Assembly: GCA_041738875.1 (NCBI GenBank)
Contig: JBGSOW010000075.1
Span: 1-8,474, forward strand
DNA from: JBGSOW01 sp041738875
Lineage (GTDB): Bacteria > Patescibacteriota > Dojkabacteria > CALFHW01
Length of the DNA: 8,474 nt
Direction of reading: 5' to 3'
Position numbers and translations under genes: made by a program. The notes under the pieces are model-generated. The model was given only the letters and a program-made list of their open reading frames with translations. It did no database searches and was not told the origin of the DNA. How positions within the stretch are numbered: the first letter of the stretch is position 1; each line of letters starts with the position of its first letter. This document shows positions 1-5,698 of this stretch, one piece after another.

Positions 1-1
1 A

Positions 2-187
2 ATTCAGCTAAACAATGATCAGCTTATCCAGCTCTATTATAGTATTTATGATCCTGACAAGGTTGGTGTGAAAAAGGTTGAATTAAGCGCGCAGAATTAT
101 ACTTCAGGAGTGGTTGAGACATTGACGCGCGAAAGAGTTGAGGATCTACTCGATGATGGCCAGAAAAATAATGCAAATAATTCATAA
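2..187 (+). CDS. Partial protein upstream of VirB4 (C-terminal 61 residues), probable T4SS component
   Basis: Open frame from the window edge to TAA at 185-187; the 5' part is missing. The visible tail contains QLIQLYYSIYDPDKVG near its start and ends in an acidic, Asn-rich stretch. From memory, a similar '(L)IQLYY..YNP' ending occurs in the protein encoded just before VirB4 in Patescibacteria secretion loci, often annotated as a TraC-like or VirB4 N-terminal-like protein. The gap to the VirB4 start is only 17 nt, so the two are probably co-transcribed. The identity is inferred from this short motif and the position; the domain itself lies outside the window. Confidence 0.6.
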   Translation: MQLNNDQLIQLYYSIYDPDKVGVKKVELSAQNYTSGVVETLTRERVEDLLDDGQKNNANNS

Positions 188-204
188 AAGAGCTAAATTA
201 TCTA

Positions 205-2076
205 ATGGGTATATTTGATTTCGCACAAAAAAAATCTGAAAATGCTGATCCAGCCGGTTCAAATCAAGTCAGCATTCAAGTAAATGCAAGCAGTATTGCA
301 AAAGATGAAGCGAAAGCAATGCAGGATTTCTCAGAAGGTGTCCTGGATATTAAAGATATTATTGCGCCACCTGCGATTGAAGTTGATTTCAATCATATGC
401 TTATTGGAACAAAATACTTTCGCACGTTTTTCGCTAGTGGTTTCCCTAGATTCGTTGGTGCTAACTGGCTTTCACCAATTATTAATTTTGACTATCCGAT
501 AGATATTTCGACTTTTTATTACCCGGTTGATTCTGGTTTGATTATGAAGCGGCTCGAGCGTAAGATTGGCGAGCTGCAGGCGACTATTAATATTGCACTA
601 GATGAGCATAGGCCGCCTGATCCTTCTATAAAAGTGGCACTTAATGACGCGCTTGACCTGCAAGAACAAATTGCAAGCGGCACAGAAAAATTCTTTCATT
701 TTGCAATGTATTTAACTTTGCGTGCAGATACGATTGAAGAACTGGAAAAGATTTCGAGAAATCTTGAATCAACTCTAGCAACCATCGGTGTAATTGCAAA
801 AATTGCTACATTGCAACAAGAACAAGGAATGCAAAGCACAATTCCTTTAGGCATTGATAAAATCCATTTCACTAGAAACATGGATACGACTTCAATTGCA
901 ACGACATTTCCGTTTGTGAGTTCTGAACTGACAATGGCAGATGGGATACTTTATGGTATTAATAAACACAATAGATCTCTAGTAATCTTCGATAGATTCC
1001 AACTGGGCAACGCAAATATGGTTGTTTTTGCAACCTCGGGCGCAGGTAAAAGTTATATGATCAAACTTGAAGCCGTGAGAAGTTTAATGTTTGGAACTGA
1101 AATAATTATAATTGACCCTGAAAAGGAATACGAAAAACTGACAACTGCAATTGGTGGGGAATATATTTCTTTCTCGCAAGATGGAGCGGCTAAATTAAAT
1201 CCATTTGAGTTATCTGGGGTATTTGATCGTTCTGAAGATGAATTGCGTGTGAAAATACTGTCACTTCACGGTTTGATAAGGCTGATGTTGGACGGGCAGT
1301 TATCTTCCACGGAAGACGCAATCCTAGATCGAGCGCTTATTTTAACCTACTCTGAGAAGGGCATCACGCCAGATCCTGCAACACACAACAAAAAACCACC
1401 ACTATTAGAAGATCTATATAAACTTCTTATGGCGATGGGAGAACCGCAAGCCAGGGACTTGGCTAGAAGACTAGAAAAATATGTGCAAGGAAGCGCTGCA
1501 GGTATATTTAACCAACATACTACAGTGAATATGAAAAATACTTTTACTGTTTTTAGTGTTAGGGATCTGGCTGAGGAGTTGCGCCCGATTGCCATGTATC
1601 AAATGTTGGAGTATATCTGGACTAGAGTTAAACGCGAGAGGAGAAAGAGGTTATTGATAATTGATGAGGCTTGGTGGTTGATGCAATTTGAGGACGCTGC
1701 AAAGTATTTGTTTGCGCTTGCTAAAAGGGCTAGAAAGTATGGACTTGGTTTAACTACAATTACGCAAGATGTGGAGGACTTTTTGGCAACTGACTATGGC
1801 AAAGCAATCGTGACAAACTCCGCGATGCAGATACTGCTAAAGCAAAGTCCTGCAGCTATCGATAAACTGCAGCAGGTTTTCTACCTTACGGAAGGGGAGA
1901 AGCGTTATATATTGTCTGCTGGGATTGGTGAAGGGATTATGTTTGCTGGCGCAAACCATGCAGCGATTCAGGTTATTGCCAGCGAAAATGAGCACCGTTT
2001 GATCACAACAAACATAAACGAAGTGCTTGCACAAGATAAAGCCGACAAAGAAGCAGAAGAATTGGCAAAGAGTTAA
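205..2076 (+). CDS. virB4: VirB4/TraC-type type IV secretion ATPase
   Basis: 623-aa cytoplasmic AAA+-like ATPase expected to energise assembly or transport by a type IV secretion or pilus machine at the inner face of the membrane. The N-terminal ~230 residues form the non-ATPase CagE/TrbE/VirB-like part. The C-terminal part holds the nucleotide site: Walker A TSGAGKS at residues 277-283, a following IIDPEKEYEKL strand-helix (~303-313), Walker B LLIIDEAW at 483-490 with catalytic Glu488, and the RARKYGLGLTTITQD motif with the conserved TQD at 520-522. Length is a little below the ~800 aa of classical VirB4, as is common in Gram-positive and CPR systems. ATG at 205 follows the upstream stop by 17 nt, with only a weak purine stretch (AAAAGAG) before it. 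All expected ATPase motifs are intact. Confidence 0.95.
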   Translation: MGIFDFAQKKSENADPAGSNQVSIQVNASSIAKDEAKAMQDFSEGVLDIKDIIAPPAIEVDFNHMLIGTKYFRTFFASGFPRFVGANWLSPIINFDYPIDISTFYYPVDSGLIMKRLERKIGELQATINIALDEHRPPDPSIKVALNDALDLQEQIASGTEKFFHFAMYLTLRADTIEELEKISRNLESTLATIGVIAKIATLQQEQGMQSTIPLGIDKIHFTRNMDTTSIATTFPFVSSELTMADGILYGINKHNRSLVIFDRFQLGNANMVVFATSGAGKSYMIKLEAVRSLMFGTEIIIIDPEKEYEKLTTAIGGEYISFSQDGAAKLNPFELSGVFDRSEDELRVKILSLHGLIRLMLDGQLSSTEDAILDRALILTYSEKGITPDPATHNKKPPLLEDLYKLLMAMGEPQARDLARRLEKYVQGSAAGIFNQHTTVNMKNTFTVFSVRDLAEELRPIAMYQMLEYIWTRVKRERRKRLLIIDEAWWLMQFEDAAKYLFALAKRARKYGLGLTTITQDVEDFLATDYGKAIVTNSAMQILLKQSPAAIDKLQQVFYLTEGEKRYILSAGIGEGIMFAGANHAAIQVIASENEHRLITTNINEVLAQDKADKEAEELAKS

Positions 2077-2093
2077 TTTTTTTAATTATATAA

Positions 2094-2642
2094 ATGACTG
2101 AACAATTGATATTTGCAAGCATCACTGTAATGGCGTTTTTGGTTGTTGCGCTTGTTTTTGTGGTGGTGCGGCAGAGACAGCAACTGCAAATTTATAGTAA
2201 ACCTAAATATGGCTTTTTGGGAAAACCTTTGATGAGCATTGTTGCGATGGGACTACTTTTGAGTGGTATTCTGGGTGGGGTATATTTGATTTATCAACCG
2301 GATACAACCTTCGAAACAAGCGCCGATAGACAAGTTACAACGGCTATTTCCAAAGTTAAAATTGAACCTACGGGTCAAATTGATTCTGCGAATTATAGAT
2401 TTATCGCAGTGCCAAATGTCGGGGGGATTGAGTATGGCGAGGATGGTTCTCAATTTGATTTGTTCTGGCGCTTCAGTTCTCTGGATAATGTTTTTGATAA
2501 AACTTTAGCTGAATTTTCTATTTCAAAAGCACGTCCAAGCAACCTTGAACTCAGGCTTGAGCCGGGGGTGTATGAGCTTAACTTGGTTGTGGTGTATGAG
2601 GATAGGAGCTATAATTACAATGAGATTGTTATAATTGATTAA
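2094..2642 (+). CDS. Two-helix membrane protein with extracytoplasmic beta-rich domain, unknown function
   Basis: 182 aa, not recognised. Residues ~5-25 (FASITVMAFLVVALVFVVV) and ~47-67 (MSIVAMGLLLSGILGGVYLIY) are two strong membrane helices separated by a short basic loop (RQRQQ...KPKYGFLGK). By the positive-inside rule the loop is cytoplasmic, so both the short N-terminus and the ~115-residue C-terminal part face outward. The outer part alternates hydrophobic and polar residues in short strands and looks like a beta-sandwich; its sequence contains no cysteines. It begins 17 nt after virB4 and is followed closely by the thioredoxin-like gene, so it probably works with the secretion system, perhaps as a VirB4-associated membrane subunit. 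That role is inferred only from position. No Shine-Dalgarno is visible. Confidence 0.85.
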   Translation: MTEQLIFASITVMAFLVVALVFVVVRQRQQLQIYSKPKYGFLGKPLMSIVAMGLLLSGILGGVYLIYQPDTTFETSADRQVTTAISKVKIEPTGQIDSANYRFIAVPNVGGIEYGEDGSQFDLFWRFSSLDNVFDKTLAEFSISKARPSNLELRLEPGVYELNLVVVYEDRSYNYNEIVIID

Positions 2643-2681
2643 ATATTGTATTTTGATAGATTTCTATATTTACTAAGTAAA

Positions 2682-3188
2682 ATGTTGAAACAAATTTTGT
2701 CTAAAATTAGAGATCTTTCGAAGCCTTTGCTTCCTATAGCGGTTGTAATTGTAGTCGTCGCAGGCATTTTTGCATGGAGTAATGGAAAGGGAGTTGAAAA
2801 CGTGCAAGCTGTGCAGTTGTCTGATAACTACTATACCTTCACTGAAACGAAATATAACGAGCTTTCTGGCAAATCTGGGGCGACAATGTTGAACTTTTAC
2901 GCGGATTGGTGTGCAAGTTGCAACGCAATGGAGCCTGATATTATAGATATTTTTTCTGAGATAGGGATAAGTCGCAATGTGAGTGGTTTTCGAGTTAATT
3001 TTGGTGATAATGCCGAAACACAAAGTGGGAAAGAATTAGCTGATAGTTTCGGCATCAAAACACAAAGCAGTGTGATTATTCTAACCTCTGAAGGCAAAGT
3101 TTTTAAGGAATTCTTTTCAATAGTTGACCGCGAGACTTTGAGAAATACTCTAATCTCCGCTAGTTTAGTTAGTGCGCAAGCAAACTAA
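2682..3188 (+). CDS. Membrane-anchored thioredoxin-like protein
   Basis: 168 aa from the ATG at 2682; an in-frame TTG at 2646 would add 12 residues but is less likely. A basic N-terminus (KQILSKIRDLSK) precedes one membrane helix (~16-33), then a linker and a thioredoxin fold facing outward. The active site is FYADWCASCNAMEP with Cys77 and Cys80 (CxxC), so a thiol-disulfide role for exported proteins is plausible, possibly oxidising or reducing secretion-system or surface components. The loop that normally carries the cis-proline reads GIKTQSSV: Ser129 stands where proline is expected, which is unusual for a redox-active thioredoxin and may alter substrate release. It lies 39 nt after the preceding gene and is last in the operon, just before a terminator. 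Confidence 0.88.
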   Translation: MLKQILSKIRDLSKPLLPIAVVIVVVAGIFAWSNGKGVENVQAVQLSDNYYTFTETKYNELSGKSGATMLNFYADWCASCNAMEPDIIDIFSEIGISRNVSGFRVNFGDNAETQSGKELADSFGIKTQSSVIILTSEGKVFKEFFSIVDRETLRNTLISASLVSAQAN

Positions 3189-3210
3189 TTAACTAGTTTG
3201 CGTAGTTTTT
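3180..3210 (+). terminator. Intrinsic terminator of the secretion operon
   Basis: Perfect 8-bp stem GCAAACTA (3180-3187) / TAGTTTGC (3194-3201) with a 6-nt loop, followed after GTAG by TTTTT (3206-3210). It overlaps the last codons of the thioredoxin-like gene. The stem is AT-rich, so efficiency may be modest. Confidence 0.6.
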
Positions 3211-3218
3211 GGTATAAT
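3189..3218 (+). promoter_or_regulatory. Probable tRNA-Glu promoter
   Basis: A perfect -10 box TATAAT (3213-3218) with an extended -10 TGG just before it, and a -35-like TTAACT (3189-3194; 4/6 to TTGACA) at 18-bp spacing. It lies about 45 bp upstream of the mature tRNA. The -35 half sits inside the operon terminator, so operon termination and tRNA transcription share the same DNA. Confidence 0.65.
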
Positions 3219-3265
3219 TGCATTCAGGTTGTTCTTTACAATAATAAACTAACCATAACAATTGC

Positions 3266-3340
3266 GGCCTCATCGTCTAACGGTTAGGACACCGGGTTTT
3301 CATCCCGGCAATCGGGGTTCGATTCCCCGTGAGGTCACCA
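3266..3340 (+). tRNA. tRNA-Glu (anticodon UUC)
   Basis: Complete cloverleaf. The acceptor stem GGCCTCA (3266-3272) pairs with TGAGGTC (3330-3336, one G-T pair). The D arm is GTCT...AGGAC. The anticodon stem CCGGG / CCCGG encloses loop TTTTCAT with anticodon TTC. The T arm is CGGGG-TTCGATT-CCCCG. The discriminator is A3337 and CCA is genomically encoded (3338-3340). The match in layout to bacterial tRNA-Glu is close. The 3' half is overlapped in antisense by the end of the serine recombinase gene, so this tRNA is the apparent integration site of the neighbouring element and its 3' end may have been supplied by the element. Confidence 0.97.
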
Positions 3341-3350
3341 TACAAACTTT
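3300..3350. other. Candidate attachment site (left junction) at the tRNA-Glu 3' end
   Basis: The recombinase reading frame runs into the tRNA: its last 13 codons (528-540) are the reverse complement of the tRNA T arm, acceptor end and CCA, and its stop lies in the anticodon stem. This is the usual picture when an element integrates at a tRNA 3' end. The exact crossover cannot be placed because no second copy of the tRNA 3' segment was found in the window, so the other junction must lie beyond position 8474, or the insertion has lost it. Confidence 0.6.
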
Positions 3351-4922
3351 GCCCATTTTTTCAAGCTCCAAATGCTCCAGATACCTGAATAGATCTGATT
3401 TCCCGTTGGTTCGACAAATGCCATCTGCATAAGATACCCCTTGAGGGAATAGCAGGGTAGCTAGTTTACGTCTATTAGCATGGTTAGCGGACTTATACAA
3501 TGGTTCGACACTTACAAAAAATGACTCTGCTTGGTCAAGTAAAACCTGAGCCTGATTTAGGTCGATATTGTTTTCCCTTTTAACAACATTTGTGGTAGCA
3601 ATCTCAATGCGTATCTTAGTAATCTGGTCTTCAAACTCATCTTCATTAAGTTGCCCCCTTGCATTCATTCTAATTATCCCAGCCTTCTCTGCCTCGAGCT
3701 CTTCAACTTTACGCTTGGCTCTGCGATAGTTGTCTTCAAATACGTCAACATCCTCTTGCCAGATCTTCATGGTTTTCTTTTTGAAGTAGTCGAGCAGCTC
3801 ATCGCTTGGTTTTAACTGTCCCACCAACTCATTAAAAAGGTGCTCTAGTTGCCCTTTTGAGATGGACTTCTTCTCTACACTACAATCTGGATTAGGACAA
3901 TAGTAGTAGGGGTATTTGCCACCATTGCCTTTTGAATAACAAGCTTTCAATCTGAACCCACACTCATAACAATGGACAAAACCTTTGCCGCGAGATATCG
4001 AAAAATTCAGTTCAAAGTCAGCTTGAGGTTTTATTTTATAATCCTCAACTATTGGCTGAGGCTCATCTTTATTTCCCAACAGTTTAGTTTGCAGTTGGTA
4101 ATGCTGGTCTAATGTAATCATAGACTCGTGTTTTCCATTAATGTCCTTATGCTCCTTCCAGTCATAAAATCCCGCATAGAAATAGCTATTTTTTAGTATA
4201 CGCCATACATCTTTTGGTTTAAATTCTCTTGGTATTGTCTTGTTCCATCCCTTGGTTCTTAAACCTAGTCCATTTAGATAGCTGGCAAGATCGGGAATGC
4301 TCTCACCCTGAATGAATTTATTTAGCATGTTTTGGAGCGGGAGAAAATAATTTTCATCCCGAATGATCCGCTTAGTAGTCTTGTCATTTAAATAACCATA
4401 TGGAGCCTTACACGGATACCACCCGTCTAAGGCTTTCGTGACCATACATGCACTAGTTCTTTCTGCTTTCAGGGAATTATCTAATTCAGCAAGCCCAGAA
4501 AATATTCCCTGTAAGAATTTTCCAGTAGGACTATCGTCAACCTTTTCCATATGCGAAACCAGCTGAGTGCCAGTCTTGACTAGTAGTGCCTTTATAGCAA
4601 AGAAATCTGCCTGTGATCTAACCCATCTATCAATCTTGTATACCCACACAAAGTCAACTTTGTTGCGATTAGAATTCAAAAAATAGAGTAAGTTTTGTAA
4701 CTGAGTACGATCAGCAGTTTTGGCAGACTGTCCTTCTTCAATAAATATTCCAACTTCATGGATATCATTATTTTGTAAGTATTCCCGACCATACTTTATT
4801 TGAGTCGGAATACTAAAATTATCAACCTGAGAGTGATCACTAACTCGAATATAAAGTACTCCTGTAACTCCCTGATGGCGAGGTATTCTTAAAGTCTTAT
4901 CAGTTGAAGTAAATTTACTCAT
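3300..4922 (-). CDS. Large serine recombinase (site-specific integrase)
   Basis: 540 aa, full-length for the family. The N-terminal resolvase catalytic domain (~20-160) shows YIRVSDHSQ with nucleophile Ser28, DRTQLQNLL near Arg72, YKIDRWVRS with Arg99, and the GLAELDNSLKAERT helix with Arg155. The recombinase DNA-binding domain follows (~172-285, from APYGY through LNGLGLRTKGW and the WRILKNSYFYAGFYDW segment). A zinc ribbon with Cys318, Cys321, Cys342 and Cys347 and a coiled coil (~395-455) complete the normal order. It probably integrates and excises the element through a Ser-DNA intermediate. The final 13 residues, MVTSRGIEPRLPG, are read from the antisense of tRNA-Glu and are unlikely to be functional. 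The start ATG at 4922 has an in-frame TAA just upstream, no Shine-Dalgarno, and overlaps a mini-ORF stop as ATGA; a terminator hairpin ends 11 nt before it. Confidence 0.95.
   Translation of the reverse strand: MSKFTSTDKTLRIPRHQGVTGVLYIRVSDHSQVDNFSIPTQIKYGREYLQNNDIHEVGIFIEEGQSAKTADRTQLQNLLYFLNSNRNKVDFVWVYKIDRWVRSQADFFAIKALLVKTGTQLVSHMEKVDDSPTGKFLQGIFSGLAELDNSLKAERTSACMVTKALDGWYPCKAPYGYLNDKTTKRIIRDENYFLPLQNMLNKFIQGESIPDLASYLNGLGLRTKGWNKTIPREFKPKDVWRILKNSYFYAGFYDWKEHKDINGKHESMITLDQHYQLQTKLLGNKDEPQPIVEDYKIKPQADFELNFSISRGKGFVHCYECGFRLKACYSKGNGGKYPYYYCPNPDCSVEKKSISKGQLEHLFNELVGQLKPSDELLDYFKKKTMKIWQEDVDVFEDNYRRAKRKVEELEAEKAGIIRMNARGQLNEDEFEDQITKIRIEIATTNVVKRENNIDLNQAQVLLDQAESFFVSVEPLYKSANHANRRKLATLLFPQGVSYADGICRTNGKSDLFRYLEHLELEKMGKVCMVTSRGIEPRLPG
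3351..3361. repeat. 11-bp inverted repeat, copy 1 (recombinase 3' end)
   Basis: GCCCATTTTTT at 3351-3361 has its exact reverse complement at 4934-4944, just outside the recombinase start. Copy 1 lies inside the recombinase coding sequence, 11 bp beyond the tRNA CCA end; on + its T-run could also help end tRNA transcription. Copy 2 is part of the terminator candidate. It may be a coincidence of two T-runs after GCCC. Confidence 0.45.
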
Positions 4923-4987
4923 GGTTTAGCTATAAAAAATGGGCACTTGGAGGTAACAATCCACAAAGGATTGAGCCAAGCGCCCAT
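4919..4987 (-). CDS. Possible 22-codon leader ORF overlapping the recombinase start
   Basis: On the minus strand an ATG at 4987-4985 opens 22 codons ending in TGA at 4921-4919, overlapping the recombinase ATG (4922-4920) as ATGA. The peptide begins MGAWLNPLW, with two Trp codons, and is hydrophobic. It passes entirely through the terminator hairpin, so a ribosome on it would unfold the stem. The only good Shine-Dalgarno-like sequence (AAAGGAG, 5018-5012) is 24 nt from the ATG; a 5-bp hairpin (4992-5006) in between would shorten the effective spacing to about 9 nt. It could also be chance, since there is no independent coding evidence. Confidence 0.25.
   Translation of the reverse strand: MGAWLNPLWIVTSKCPFFIAKP
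4934..4944. repeat. 11-bp inverted repeat, copy 2 (recombinase 5' side)
   Basis: AAAAAATGGGC, the exact reverse complement of 3351-3361. It forms the U-tract and the last part of the 3' arm of the terminator hairpin upstream of the recombinase. Confidence 0.45.
4934..4985 (-). terminator. Terminator hairpin in the recombinase leader
   Basis: Read on the minus strand: GGGCGCTTGG (4985-4976) pairs with CCAAGTGCCC (4950-4941), 10 bp with one G-U, followed by A and six U (4939-4934). The loop contains its own perfect 6-bp hairpin CAATCC/GGATTG (4957-4962 with 4968-4973). It ends 11 nt before the recombinase ATG, so it would stop transcription arriving from the 69-aa gene. Confidence 0.65.
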
Positions 4988-5033
4988 CTCTTACAGATAG
5001 GCTGTATCTAGCTCCTTTGTGTTGATTGTTACC
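4952..5033 (-). promoter_or_regulatory. Candidate antiterminator pairing (RNA switch controlling the recombinase)
   Basis: The minus-strand segment at 5033-5013 can pair with 4970-4952: 10 bp (GGTAACAATC/GATTGTTACC), a 2-nt AA bulge, then 9 bp (CACAAAGGA/TCCTTTGTG). This 19-bp helix encloses the 5' arm of the terminator and uses up its loop, so the two folds compete (or form a pseudoknot). The helix starts 5 nt after the stop codon of the 69-aa gene, so a ribosome terminating there would mask its 5' strand. Pairings are read directly from the sequence; the switching role is inferred. Confidence 0.5.
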
Positions 5034-5037
5034 TGCT

Positions 5038-5247
5038 TTAATTATAACCTTTTTCTCCTGATTTTGAATTAAATTTCCTACCTTTGAATGTAGCAACATA
5101 TAAGCGTGAAAGCTTTTCTACTTCTTTAATAAGCTGTATTACTTGTTCGTCGGAATAGATATCTTCAGACAGGTTCAGTTTACGTCTGACATAAGAGATT
5201 TCATCATCAACACTATTAGGTATTTCCTCCCAATCTAGCTTACTCAT
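5038..5247 (-). CDS. Small acidic/basic protein of unknown function upstream of the recombinase
   Basis: 69 aa, not recognised. The N-terminal half is acidic (LDWEEIPNSVDDE), the middle (~20-55) is predicted helical with heptad-like hydrophobics (VIQLIKEVEKLSRLYVATF), and the tail is basic (KGRKFNSKSGEKGYN). There are no cysteines and no membrane segment. It is encoded on the same strand as the recombinase, whose ATG is 115 nt downstream across the terminator/antiterminator region, so the two probably share a transcript. Small proteins next to serine integrases are sometimes recombination directionality factors; that is only a positional guess here. ATG at 5247 has no Shine-Dalgarno; the leader is AT-rich. 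Confidence 0.7.
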   Translation of the reverse strand: MSKLDWEEIPNSVDDEISYVRRKLNLSEDIYSDEQVIQLIKEVEKLSRLYVATFKGRKFNSKSGEKGYN

Positions 5248-5385
5248 ACTACTGTTGAATATAAATAATTTTTCTATATGAACCGAATACTAATCTATGT
5301 GTAATATTTTGGCTCGATACTCCCATTAGTGCGGTGCCATAATGCATATACCTTGGAATAATTTCTCGCTTGTAAGGATTTTGCA

Positions 5386-5403
5386 TATATAATCTGTTAT
5401 ATA
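5386..5403. repeat. Inverted repeat overlapping a -10-like box (operator candidate)
   Basis: TATATAA (5386-5392), a 4-nt TCTG spacer, and TTATATA (5397-5403) form a perfect 7+7 inverted repeat. It covers a perfect TATAAT (5388-5393). A repressor bound here would block that promoter; the adjacent XRE protein is the obvious candidate. AT-rich palindromes arise easily by chance. Confidence 0.4.
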
Positions 5404-5430
5404 AATAGCAACTAACTTTGGGGCACATGC

Positions 5431-5465
5431 CTAGACAGGCAGTTCAGTACGCACTGCCTGTCTAG
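5431..5465. repeat. Perfect 13-bp inverted repeat with 9-nt spacer
   Basis: CTAGACAGGCAGT (5431-5443) and ACTGCCTGTCTAG (5453-5465) are exact reverse complements around a 9-nt loop. There is no U-tract on either strand, so it is not a standard terminator. It could be a stable RNA hairpin, a protein-binding site, or part of an origin. Confidence 0.75.
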
Positions 5466-5517
5466 TTGGTTCGCGTAACTATATGGATTATGAATTTGCG
5501 TCCTCTTAGGGCGTTAA

Positions 5518-5531
5518 TTTTGCATGCAAAA
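5518..5531. repeat. 14-bp perfect palindrome (operator candidate)
   Basis: TTTTGCATGCAAAA reads the same on both strands. The half-site TTTTGCAT occurs again at 5379-5386, directly beside the TATAAT box, and TGCATATA occurs at both 5343-5350 and 5382-5389. Repeated half-sites are typical of dimeric HTH repressor operators. Confidence 0.5.
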
Positions 5532-5588
5532 AATAAGCAAGGATGTTGGCAATTGTGAGGATGAATAGGCTGATTCGATAAGTAACAA

Positions 5589-5634
5589 AGCAACCTATAC
5601 CGACAAGTTTCCATAGAGACCTGTCGGTATTTTG
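5589..5634 (+). terminator. Forward intrinsic terminator 1 of a tandem pair
   Basis: ATACCGACA (5597-5605) pairs perfectly with TGTCGGTAT (5622-5630) around a 16-nt loop, and the stem runs straight into a T-run (T4 at 5630-5633). An outer AGCAA (5589-5593) can pair with TTGCT just after the T-run. The reverse strand has no T-run, so the direction is +. Confidence 0.6.
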
Positions 5635-5658
5635 CTGCCTCTAGATTTGTGTAACTTC

Positions 5659-5698
5659 CTACCTGCCCTGCTTTCTCAAGCCAGGGAGGTAGTTTTCT
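5659..5698 (+). terminator. Forward intrinsic terminator 2 of a tandem pair
   Basis: CTACCT-G-CCCTG (5659-5670) pairs with CAGGGAGGTAG (5682-5692), 11 bp with one bulge, followed by TTTTCTCT (5693-5700). It is GC-rich with a clear T-tract: a strong terminator. It lies ~50 bp before the XRE gene, so it ends a transcript coming from the gene-free region, or acts as leader control of the XRE operon. Confidence 0.75.

Noticed and set aside
2077..2093. T-rich gap after virB4 as a terminator
   Set aside because: There is a T-run but no stem before it; the spacing fits an operon gap.
2646..2681. TTG start adding 12 residues to the thioredoxin-like protein
   Set aside because: The ATG at 2682 gives a normal basic N-terminus before the membrane helix; the extension adds only an aromatic stretch.
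2673..3023. 116-codon open frame on the minus strand
   Set aside because: It lies fully opposite the thioredoxin-like gene, has no domain pattern, and is a shadow of that frame.
5524..5568. 14-codon ORF in the divergent region
   Set aside because: Too short, no ribosome site, and its start sits in the palindrome; no coding evidence.
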